Positions 6,429-13,352 of a stretch of 14,866 nucleotides of DNA are shown piece after piece. The notes under the pieces were generated by a model, which searched no databases, was not told where the DNA came from, and saw only the letters and a list, made by a program, of their open reading frames with translations. The translations under genes and the position numbers were made by a program. The stretch's first letter is position 1. Each line of letters opens with the position of its first letter. Source of the DNA: JAMWZF01 sp041628615 (GTDB lineage: Bacteria > Pseudomonadota > Alphaproteobacteria > Rhodobacterales > Rhodobacteraceae); the NCBI GenBank assembly GCA_041628615.1, contig JBFKOW010000084.1:1-14866 (forward strand), written 5' to 3'.

Positions 6429-8666
6429 TCAGATCAGCAGGTCGAAGTCCCGGATCAGCGGCAATTGCCGCGCCCGCCGCCCGGTGAGGTCGAACAGCGC
6501 GTTGGCCAGTGCCGGGGCGGCGGGCGGCGTGCCCGGCTCACCAACCCCGCCCAGGCGCTCCTGCACTTCGAGCACGCGGACCTCGAAGGCCGGGGCGGCG
6601 TGGATGCGCATCGCGTCGAAGTCGTAGAAGTTCGCCTGTTCCACGGCACCGCCGTCGAAGGTGATCTCCTGCTGGATCGCCGCCGAGAACCCGTAGATCG
6701 CGCCCGACACCATCTGCGCCTCGATGATCGAGGGGTCGAGCGCGGTGCCCACGTCGCAGGCGATCCAGCACTTGTGGAGCGCGATACCGTCGCCGGTGTC
6801 GCGGACCTCCACCGCGATCGCGGTCGGGGTGCCGAAGGAATAGACCATCGCCACACCGCGGCCGGTGCCCGCGCGCCGCGGGCGCGACCAGTCCGACATC
6901 TCGCCCACCGCCTCGAGCACCCGCGCGGCGGGCTCCCATTCCGCCCGCGCCATCTCGATGCGGAAGTCGAGCGGGTCGCGCCCGGCGGCATGGGCCAGTT
7001 CGTCGACGAAACTCTCGGTGAAGAAGCCGTTGAACGAGGCTCCGACCGACCGCCAGAAGCCCACCGGCACCGCGAGTTCGGCGAGGTGCCCCGCCACCCG
7101 GTGGTTCGGGATCGCGTAGGGCGCGTTGAAGGCGGCGTCGACATGGCCCTTGTCCGGCCCGCCCAGGTCGCGCCCGGTCAGCCGCTTCGCGCCCTGGAAG
7201 GTGGTGGACTGCGCCGCGATCCGGGCGTCGAGCAGCACCGCGCGGCCATCCTGCACCGCGCCCCGGTAGCGGCCGATGGCGGCGGGGCGATAGAAATCCT
7301 GGCGCATGTCCTCCTCGCGGGACCAGACGACCTGCACCGGCACGCCGGGCATCTGCCGCGCGGTCCGGGCGGCGACGACTGCGAAGTCGACCTCGCCCCG
7401 CCGGCCGAAGCCGCCGCCAAGCAGGGTGGTGTGGACCTCCACCGCCGCGGAGTCGAGCCCCAGCTCGGCCGCGACCGCGTTGCGCACGAAGGTCGGCCCC
7501 TGGCCGCCGGTCCAGACCGTCGCCGCGTCGCCGGTGAACAGCACCGTGGCGTTCATTGGTTCCATCGTCGCGTGGGCGAGGTAGGGCACCCGGTATTCCG
7601 CGCTGATCTCGGTCGCCCCGGCAGGCACCGTGTCGGCTTCGCCGTCGTCGCGCAGGGTGGAATTCGGTTCGGCGTCGAAGGCGGCCTCGACCGCGGCCAT
7701 GAGCGCGCCGGTCGTGGCCGGGTAGGCGGCGGGCTCCCACGCGATCTCGATTGCCTCGGCCGCCCGCATCGCCAGCCAGGTGTTGGAGGCCACCACGGCG
7801 ATGCCGTCGCCGATGTCGAGCACCGCCTCGACCCCCGGCATCGACAGCGCCGGGGCCGGGTCGAAGGACGCCATCCCGGCGCGGGCCGGGTTGCGCCGGG
7901 CGGCGGCGAACTTCATGCCCGGCAGCCGGACGTCGATGCCGAACCCGGCGGTGCCGGTGCTCTTGGCCACCATGTCCAGCCGCGGCATCGGCTTGCCGAG
8001 GTATTTCCAGTCCGACCGGTCGCGCAGCGCCGGCTCGGTGAGGTCCTGCCGCGCCGCCGCCTCGGCCAGATCGGTGTAGGGCAGGGCGGTGCCGTCGGGG
8101 GCGATGACCCGCCCGGCCTCGGTGCGCAGGGCGGCGGCATCGACGCCCAGCCTTTCGGCCGCGGCGGATTTCAGCGCCTCGCGCGCCGCCGCGCCGGCCA
8201 GCCGCATCTTGACGAAGCCGTCCCTCATCGAGGTCGACCCGCCGGTGGTCTGGAGTTCCAGCACCTTGCCGAGATGGCCGAGCATCCCGGCCAGACCGTG
8301 CATCAGGTCGGACCGGTCATAGCCCTTGCCGGGCAGCATCTCCCCGATCACCGCGCCGTTGGCATAGGCCGCGCTCGCCGGGCCGTGCATGACCCGGACA
8401 TCCTCCCAGGCGATGTCGAGTTCCTCGGCCACCAGCGCCGCGAGGGTGGTCTGCACCCCCTGGCCCATCTCGGCCCGCGGGGTGACGATGGTGACCCCGT
8501 CCGCGTCGATGACGACATAGGCGTTCAGCGCCTCCGCCCCGGCCCCGGGGCGCAGCGGGTTGGGCACCGGGCGGCCGACATGCCAGGCGCCGAAGGCGGC
8601 GCCGCCGGCGACGGCGGCGGAGCCGATCAGGAAGGTGCGGCGGGCGATCTTGCCGATTCGGCTCAT
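6429..8666 (-). CDS. Molybdopterin-binding large subunit, isoquinoline 1-oxidoreductase (IorB) type, Tat-exported
   Basis: A 745-residue large subunit of the xanthine oxidase family in its IorB-like branch, which hydroxylates N-heterocycles or oxidises aldehydes with a Mo-cofactor. The N-terminus has a twin-arginine signal, ARRTFLIG (Arg9-Arg10) followed by an Ala/Gly-rich core to about residue 28, so the enzyme is likely carried folded to the periplasm with its 2Fe-2S partner. Cofactor-binding elements seen are EMGQGVQTT at 66-74, the MEP segment at 368-370, GGGFGRR at 417-423, PVGFWRSVG at 534-542 and the C-terminal GVGEPGTPP at 707-715 with the presumed catalytic Glu710. It lies three bases downstream of the small-subunit gene. 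It carries no FAD domain, and no cytochrome c gene is adjacent, so the electron acceptor is not seen. The substrate cannot be predicted. Confidence 0.93.
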   Translation of the reverse strand: MSRIGKIARRTFLIGSAAVAGGAAFGAWHVGRPVPNPLRPGAGAEALNAYVVIDADGVTIVTPRAEMGQGVQTTLAALVAEELDIAWEDVRVMHGPASAAYANGAVIGEMLPGKGYDRSDLMHGLAGMLGHLGKVLELQTTGGSTSMRDGFVKMRLAGAAAREALKSAAAERLGVDAAALRTEAGRVIAPDGTALPYTDLAEAAARQDLTEPALRDRSDWKYLGKPMPRLDMVAKSTGTAGFGIDVRLPGMKFAAARRNPARAGMASFDPAPALSMPGVEAVLDIGDGIAVVASNTWLAMRAAEAIEIAWEPAAYPATTGALMAAVEAAFDAEPNSTLRDDGEADTVPAGATEISAEYRVPYLAHATMEPMNATVLFTGDAATVWTGGQGPTFVRNAVAAELGLDSAAVEVHTTLLGGGFGRRGEVDFAVVAARTARQMPGVPVQVVWSREEDMRQDFYRPAAIGRYRGAVQDGRAVLLDARIAAQSTTFQGAKRLTGRDLGGPDKGHVDAAFNAPYAIPNHRVAGHLAELAVPVGFWRSVGASFNGFFTESFVDELAHAAGRDPLDFRIEMARAEWEPAARVLEAVGEMSDWSRPRRAGTGRGVAMVYSFGTPTAIAVEVRDTGDGIALHKCWIACDVGTALDPSIIEAQMVSGAIYGFSAAIQQEITFDGGAVEQANFYDFDAMRIHAAPAFEVRVLEVQERLGGVGEPGTPPAAPALANALFDLTGRRARQLPLIRDFDLLI

Positions 8667-8669
8667 GGC

Positions 8670-9134
8670 TCAGGCCTCCTGCAGCGCGCGGGCGGCGTCG
8701 TGGATCGCGGCGCGGATCCGCGGATAGGTGCCGCAGCGGCACAGGTTGCCCATCATCGCGTCGTCGATCTCGGCGTCGGTCGGAGACGGGTTCCGCGCCA
8801 ACAGGTCCGCCGCCTGCATGATCTGGCCCGACTGGCAGTAGCCGCATTGCGCCACCTGGTTCTCGACCCAGGCGCGCTGGATCGCGGCCAGCCGGTCCGG
8901 GGTGCCGATCCCCTCGATCGTCGTCACCTCGCCCCAGACATCGCCCAGCGGCACCTGGCAGGACCGGACCGCCTCGCCGTCGATATGCACGGTGCAGGCG
9001 CCGCAGGCCGACACGCCGCAGCCGAACTTGGTGCCGGTCAGGCCCACCGCGTCGCGCAGCACCCAGAGCAGCGGGACCTCGTCAGGCAGGTCGATTTCCC
9101 GTGCATTGCCGTTTATGATGAGGGTTGTCGGCAT
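8670..9134 (-). CDS. 2Fe-2S small subunit, isoquinoline 1-oxidoreductase (IorA) type
   Basis: A 154-residue iron-sulfur subunit. The N-terminal plant-ferredoxin-like cluster uses Cys39, Cys44, Cys47 and Cys59 in FGCGVSACGACTVH and the following strand; the helical C-terminal cluster uses Cys97 and Cys100 in QCGYCQSG and Cys132 and Cys134 in NLCRCGTYPRIR. All eight ligands of the family are present, and the length is typical. It takes electrons from the molybdenum centre of the large subunit. It has no signal peptide, as expected for a protein that rides out with a Tat-tagged partner. The ATG at 9134-9132 has GAAGG about nine bases upstream. The gene is first in a two-gene operon and diverges from a TetR gene across a 93-base gap with operator-like repeats. 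Confidence 0.95.
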   Translation of the reverse strand: MPTTLIINGNAREIDLPDEVPLLWVLRDAVGLTGTKFGCGVSACGACTVHIDGEAVRSCQVPLGDVWGEVTTIEGIGTPDRLAAIQRAWVENQVAQCGYCQSGQIMQAADLLARNPSPTDAEIDDAMMGNLCRCGTYPRIRAAIHDAARALQEA

Positions 9135-9161
9135 GGGCTGAACCTTCGGCTTGTGACGATC

Positions 9162-9218
9162 TGACAGTTTGGTTTCATTATGTCATAGTGTCATTGACAC
9201 TTGTCGTCTATATTGTCA
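9162..9218. promoter_or_regulatory. Nested symmetric TGACA/TGTCA half-sites, probable TetR operator region
   Basis: Five copies of TGACA or its complement TGTCA lie within 57 bases: 9162-9166, 9181-9185, 9189-9193, 9195-9199 and 9214-9218. The outer two and the pair at 9181/9195 are each mirror-symmetric about the same point, base 9190. Within them is a perfect 15-base dyad AGTGTCA-T-TGACACT (9187-9201), and TTGACA (9194-9199) faces TGTCAA (9214-9219) across 14 bases. The region is far more AT-rich than its surroundings and sits between divergent genes, as expected of a shared promoter and operator bound by the adjacent TetR protein. No single -35/-10 pair is convincing on either strand. Confidence 0.6.
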
Positions 9219-9227
9219 AGGAGCGGC

Positions 9228-9866
9228 ATGTCGACAGACCCGCACCAGGATGTCATCGCCGAAGAGGGGCCGGTCGAGCGCGACCGGGCCGCCAAGGACC
9301 CCAAGCGCGCCCCGATCCTCGAGGCCGCGGCCGACGCCTTCCTGACCTACGGATTCCGGCGCACCTCGATGGAGGACATCGCCCGCGCGGCGGGCCTGTC
9401 CCGCCCGGCGCTCTACCTGCATTTCCGGTCCAAGGAGGACATCTTCCGCTCGCTCGGCCGGCTCTACTACGAACGGGCCGCGGCCGGGGTCGCCGCCGAA
9501 CTGTCCCCCGGGCGGCCGGTGGCCGAGGCGCTTGCCGCCGCCTTCGCGGCGCAGGGCGGCGAGATGCTCGCCGCGATCCTGGCCTCGCCGCACGGCGCGG
9601 AACTGACTGACGGCAGGACCGCCGGTGCCGACGGCGACGGCTGCGAGGGGCAGGAGCGGGTGGCGGCGATCTATGCGGCCTGGCTGCAGGGCGAGGCGGC
9701 GGCGGGCCGGGTCACCCTCGCGCCGTGGGACGGCGACGCCGGGGCGGTGGTCGGGCTGATGATGGCCGGGCTCTACGGGCTGAAGCAGGACCGCCCGGAC
9801 TACGCCGCCTACTGCGCCGCGCGCGACGCGCTGGCGCGGGTCTTCGCGCGGGCGCTGACGCCGTGA
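9228..9866 (+). CDS. TetR/AcrR family transcriptional regulator
   Basis: A 212-residue regulator. The N-terminal DNA-binding domain is clear: ILEAAADAFLTYGFRRTSM leads into a helix-turn-helix at about residues 47-66, ending in the family-typical ALYLHFRSKEDIF. The C-terminal ligand-binding domain is Ala-rich and gives no hint of the ligand. I chose the ATG at 9228 because AAGGAG lies just upstream (9218-9223); the TTG at 9201 would place the coding start inside the palindrome. The gene diverges from the molybdenum hydroxylase operon, and the gap between them holds symmetric half-sites, so repression of the hydroxylase and of itself is the likely role. It converges on kynU with 19 bases between stops. 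Confidence 0.93.
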   Translation: MSTDPHQDVIAEEGPVERDRAAKDPKRAPILEAAADAFLTYGFRRTSMEDIARAAGLSRPALYLHFRSKEDIFRSLGRLYYERAAAGVAAELSPGRPVAEALAAAFAAQGGEMLAAILASPHGAELTDGRTAGADGDGCEGQERVAAIYAAWLQGEAAAGRVTLAPWDGDAGAVVGLMMAGLYGLKQDRPDYAAYCAARDALARVFARALTP

Positions 9867-9885
9867 TCCGCGGCGCGGGCGCGGC

Positions 9886-11079
9886 TCAGGTCACCGCCTG
9901 CCGCACCTTGTAGGCCGGGTCGTCCCACAGCCTGCCGTCCATCACCTCGGCCATCACCGCCACGGCGCGGTCGATCTCGGCCTCGCCGATGTAGAGCGGT
10001 GCGATACCGAAGCGCATGATGTCGGGGGCGCGGAAATCGCCCACCACGCCGCGCGCGATCAGCGCCTGCATCGCCGCATAGCCCTCGGGGTGGCGGAACG
10101 ACACCTGCGACCCGCGCAGGTCCGGGTCGCGGGGCGCGGCGAGGGTCAGCGCCGGGCAGGCCGCCTCGACCCCGGCGATGAACCGCTCGGTAAGCGCCAC
10201 GGACCGGGCGCGGATCTCGGCCATGCTGGTGGTCTCGAAGATGTCGAGCGCGACCGCCAGGGTCGCCATCTGCAGCACCGGCGGGGTGCCGACCCGCATC
10301 CGCTCGATCCCGCGCCCGGGGCGGTAGGCCTGCTCGAAGGCGAACGGGGCGTCGTGCCCCAGCCAGCCCGACAAGGCGGGCGGCGCGGCCTCGGCATGGC
10401 GCGGCGCGACGTGGATGAAGGCGGGCGCGCCGGGCCCGCCGTTGAGATACTTGTAGGTGCAGCCGACCGCGAAATCGGCCCCGGCGCCGGTGACGTCCAC
10501 CTCGATCGCGCCGGCGGAATGGGCAAGGTCCCAGACGGTGAGCGCCCCGGCGGCATGCGCGGCGGCGGTCAGCCCCGCCATGTCGTGGCGCCGGCCGGTC
10601 CGGTAGTCCACCTCGGTCAGCATCAGCACGGCGAGGTCGTCGCCGATGGCGTCGGCCACCTGTTCCGGTTCGACGAGGCGCAGCTCGTGCCCCCGGCCCA
10701 GCGTGCGGATCAGCCCCTCGGCCATATAGAGATCGGAGGGGAAGTTGCCCGTATCGCTCAGGATCACCCGCCGGTCCGGGCGCAGGGCCAGCGCCGCGGC
10801 CAGCGCCTGGTAGACCTTGATCGACAACGTGTCGCCCACCGTGGTGGTGCCCGGCGGCGCGCCGATCAGCCGGCCGATCCGGTCGCCCAGCGCCATCGGC
10901 TGCGCCATCCAGTCGGCGCGGTTCCAGCCGCCGATACCCATCGCGCCCCATTCCTCCTCGAGGGTGCGGGAGAGGCGCGACGCGGCGGCGCGGGGCAGGG
11001 GGCCGAGCGAATTGCCGTCGAGGTAGGCGATTCCCTCGGGCAGCCGGAACAGGGCGCGGGTGGCGTCGAAATCTGTCAT
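9886..11079 (-). CDS. kynU: Kynureninase
   Basis: A 397-residue pyridoxal-phosphate enzyme that splits kynurenine into anthranilate and alanine in tryptophan breakdown (and 3-hydroxykynurenine in related routes). Family marks are YLDGNSLGPLP at 19-29, ILSDTGNFPSDLY at 106-118, the VWDLAHSAG cofactor-binding strand at 182-190 and the Schiff-base Lys210 in CTYKYLNGGPG. The start MTDFDATRALF is where homologues begin; the frame continues 19 codons upstream to a TTG but that part has no family similarity. No good Shine-Dalgarno sequence precedes the chosen ATG. Tryptophan dioxygenase and kynurenine formamidase genes are not in the window. Confidence 0.96.
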   Translation of the reverse strand: MTDFDATRALFRLPEGIAYLDGNSLGPLPRAAASRLSRTLEEEWGAMGIGGWNRADWMAQPMALGDRIGRLIGAPPGTTTVGDTLSIKVYQALAAALALRPDRRVILSDTGNFPSDLYMAEGLIRTLGRGHELRLVEPEQVADAIGDDLAVLMLTEVDYRTGRRHDMAGLTAAAHAAGALTVWDLAHSAGAIEVDVTGAGADFAVGCTYKYLNGGPGAPAFIHVAPRHAEAAPPALSGWLGHDAPFAFEQAYRPGRGIERMRVGTPPVLQMATLAVALDIFETTSMAEIRARSVALTERFIAGVEAACPALTLAAPRDPDLRGSQVSFRHPEGYAAMQALIARGVVGDFRAPDIMRFGIAPLYIGEAEIDRAVAVMAEVMDGRLWDDPAYKVRQAVT

Positions 11080-11116
11080 GGCGTGGGTGTAGTGCGCCGC
11101 GCCGGCCGGGTCGAGA

Positions 11117-11134
11117 GCCGCCGCGCGCGGCGGC
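11117..11134. repeat. Perfect 18-base GC palindrome between divergent kynU and methyltransferase genes
   Basis: GCCGCCGCG is followed directly by its reverse complement CGCGGCGGC. It lies in the 104-base gap between the kynU start and the methyltransferase start, so it could be an operator. It is made only of G and C in a genome of about 70 percent GC, where such palindromes arise by chance more often, and it has no T-run to act as a terminator. Confidence 0.3.
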
Positions 11135-11183
11135 AACGGCGGGGACCTTGACCCGGCGTCACGGGCGCGGTCTCACTGGTGTC

Positions 11184-11630
11184 ATGTCCTGGATCGACAT
11201 CCCCCCGCTCTGGCTCGCCGGCGCGCTCGGCCTCGTGGCGCTCTTGCGCGGCGCCGCGCCGGGGCTGGCCGTCGAGGCCGCCTGGCTCGACCTGGTCGGC
11301 GGGCTTTGCGTCGGGGCCGGGCTGCTGCTCATCGCGCTGGCGCTGCGCGAGATGATCCGCGCCAAGACCACCGCCGTTCCCCGCCGGGACCCGGCCCGGC
11401 TGGTCACCGGCGGCGTCTTCGGCCTGAGCCGCAACCCGATCTACCTCGGCGACACGCTGATCCTGACCGGCGCGATCCTCGCCTGGGGGGTGCTGCTGGC
11501 GCTGCCCCTGGCGCCGGCCTTCGCGGCGCTGATCGGACACCGGTTCATCCGCGGCGAGGAAGCCCGGCTGCGGGCCGCCTTCGGCGCCGAGTTCGACGCC
11601 TACGCCGCCCGGACCAGGCGCTGGTTCTGA
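11184..11630 (+). CDS. Small membrane methyltransferase, ICMT/PEMT-like
   Basis: A 148-residue protein with about four hydrophobic segments (roughly residues 8-25, 36-55, 88-103 and 104-118). The conserved end of the isoprenylcysteine/phospholipid methyltransferase group is present: GVFGLSRNPIYLGD at 77-90, with the R-N-P-x-Y core, and the RGEEARLRAAFGAEFDAYA block at 123-141 with a paired Glu. Such proteins use S-adenosylmethionine at the membrane; in bacteria, the methyl acceptor is usually unknown. I chose the ATG at 11184 rather than the TTG at 11148, because the first hydrophobic segment starts soon after it and the extra residues are basic and unlike the family. Neither start has a good ribosome binding site. 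It diverges from kynU and precedes pntA by 132 bases. Confidence 0.8.
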   Translation: MSWIDIPPLWLAGALGLVALLRGAAPGLAVEAAWLDLVGGLCVGAGLLLIALALREMIRAKTTAVPRRDPARLVTGGVFGLSRNPIYLGDTLILTGAILAWGVLLALPLAPAFAALIGHRFIRGEEARLRAAFGAEFDAYAARTRRWF

Positions 11631-11762
11631 GCCCGCGGGCCCGGTCCTTCCGGCGCGGCGACCGCGCGAAATCTGTCCCTGCGGCACGGCGCAGGCTTGT
11701 GCAACATAGTGGCGCAGGGTAGGCACCCCCCCGTTGTCACTGACGGGACCAGAGGGCCTGAG

Positions 11763-13340
11763 ATGAAGATCGGAGCACCCAAGGAACTGGCCGAAGGCGA
11801 AAACCGGGTCGCGATGACCCCGGCATCGGCGCGGGATCTGCAGAAGCTGGGCCATGCCTGCGTGATCGAGAGCGGCGCCGGGCTTGCGGCCGGGTTCTCG
11901 GACGCGGCCTACGAGGAAGCCGGGGTCGAGGTGGTCAAGACCGCCGCGGCGCTGTGGAAGGCGGCGGACATCGTCACCAAGGTCCGCCCGCCGGTCGATG
12001 CCGAGGTCAAGCGCCTGCGCGCCGGCCAGACCCTCATCACCTTCTTCTACCCGGCCCAGAACGAGGCCCTGCTGGCCGAGGTCAACAAGCGCGGCGCGAC
12101 CCTCGTCGCGATGGACATGGTGCCCCGGATCAGCCGGGCGCAGAAGATGGACGCGCTGTCGTCGATGGCCAACATCGCCGGCTACCGGGCGGTGATCGAG
12201 GCCGGCAACAACTTCGGCCGGTTCTTCACCGGGCAGGTGACCGCCGCGGGCAAGGTGCCGCCGGCCAAGGTGCTGGTGATCGGCGCCGGGGTCGCCGGGC
12301 TCGCCGCGATCGGCACCTCCACGTCGCTGGGCGCGATCACCTACGCCTTCGACGTGCGCCCCGAGGTGGCCGAGCAGGTCGAATCGATGGGCGCCGAGTT
12401 CGTCTACCTCGACTTCGAGGAGCAGCAGCAGGACGGCGCCGCCACCGGCGGCTACGCCGCGGTCTCCTCGCCCGAGTTCCGCGAGGCCCAGCTCGCCAAG
12501 TTCCGCGAACTGGCCCCCGAGATGGACATCGTCATCACCACCGCCCTGATCCCGGGCCGCGACGCGCCCAAGCTCTGGCTTCAGGACATGATCGCGTCGA
12601 TGAAGCCGGGCTCGGTCATCGTCGATCTTGCCGCCGAGCGGGGCGGCAACGCCGAGGGCACGGTGAAGGACGAGAAGGTCGTCACCGACAACGGCGTCAC
12701 CATCATCGGCTATACCGACTATCCCAGCCGGATGGCGGCGCAGTCCTCGACCCTCTACGCCACCAACATCCGCCACATGCTGACCGACCTGACCCCGGAA
12801 AAGGACGGGGTCATCGTGCACGACATGGAGGATGACGTGATCCGCGGCGCCACCGCCGCCCATGCCGGCGAGATCACCTTCCCGCCGCCGCCGCCGAAGG
12901 TGCAGGCGATCGCCGCCCGGCCGCAGGAGAAACCGAAGGAACTGACCCCGGAAGAGAAGCGCGCCAGGGAAGTGGCCGCCTTCAAGGCCCAGACCCGCAG
13001 CCAGGTCACGATGCTGGCCGCCGGCGGTGCGCTGGTGCTCGGCGTGGGGCTGATCCCGGGGATGCCGGCCAGCTTCATGCAGCATTTCATCGTCTTCGTG
13101 CTGTCGGTGTTCATCGGCTTCCAGGTGATCTGGAACGTCGCCCATTCGCTGCACACGCCGCTGATGGCGGTCACCAACGCGATCTCGTCGATCATCATCC
13201 TCGGGGCGCTGATCCAGATCGGATCGACCAGCGCGCTCATCACGATCCTCGCCGCGCTCGGCATCTTCATGGCGGCGATCAACATCTTCGGCGGCTTCCT
13301 CGTGACACGGCGCATGCTCGCCATGTTCCAGAAGTCCTAA
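11763..13340 (+). CDS. pntA: NAD(P) transhydrogenase subunit alpha
   Basis: A 525-residue single-chain alpha subunit holding both the NAD(H)-binding domain I and the first membrane helices of domain II. In some alphaproteobacteria such as Rhodospirillum these are split into two genes; here they are fused, as in E. coli (510 residues). The transhydrogenase couples hydride transfer from NADH to NADP+ with proton entry across the inner membrane. The nucleotide fold is VLVIGAGVAGLAAIGTS at 170-186; the alanine-dehydrogenase-like half precedes it. A charged Pro/Lys/Glu linker (about 374-412) leads to four membrane segments at about 415-431, 442-460, 467-486 and 491-514. The ATG at 11763 is where family members start and has AGAGGG nearby. 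The 132-base gap upstream must hold the promoter, but no clear one was found. The stop is followed by pntB after 12 bases. Confidence 0.97.
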   Translation: MKIGAPKELAEGENRVAMTPASARDLQKLGHACVIESGAGLAAGFSDAAYEEAGVEVVKTAAALWKAADIVTKVRPPVDAEVKRLRAGQTLITFFYPAQNEALLAEVNKRGATLVAMDMVPRISRAQKMDALSSMANIAGYRAVIEAGNNFGRFFTGQVTAAGKVPPAKVLVIGAGVAGLAAIGTSTSLGAITYAFDVRPEVAEQVESMGAEFVYLDFEEQQQDGAATGGYAAVSSPEFREAQLAKFRELAPEMDIVITTALIPGRDAPKLWLQDMIASMKPGSVIVDLAAERGGNAEGTVKDEKVVTDNGVTIIGYTDYPSRMAAQSSTLYATNIRHMLTDLTPEKDGVIVHDMEDDVIRGATAAHAGEITFPPPPPKVQAIAARPQEKPKELTPEEKRAREVAAFKAQTRSQVTMLAAGGALVLGVGLIPGMPASFMQHFIVFVLSVFIGFQVIWNVAHSLHTPLMAVTNAISSIIILGALIQIGSTSALITILAALGIFMAAINIFGGFLVTRRMLAMFQKS

Positions 13341-13352
13341 AGGAGCCCGGCA

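Noticed and set aside
6465..9164. An 899-codon plus-strand frame opposite the molybdenum hydroxylase genes
   Set aside because: It is antisense to two genes with complete cofactor motifs and has a composition typical of a shadow frame.
9194..9214. TTGACA and TATATT as a sigma-70 promoter for the tetR gene
   Set aside because: Only nine bases separate them, far below the usual 16-18. The TTGACA is better explained as one arm of the operator-like repeats.
11698..11726. TTGTGC with TAGGCA 17 bases on as the pntA promoter
   Set aside because: The spacing fits, but the -10 match to consensus is poor, so the promoter is left unassigned.
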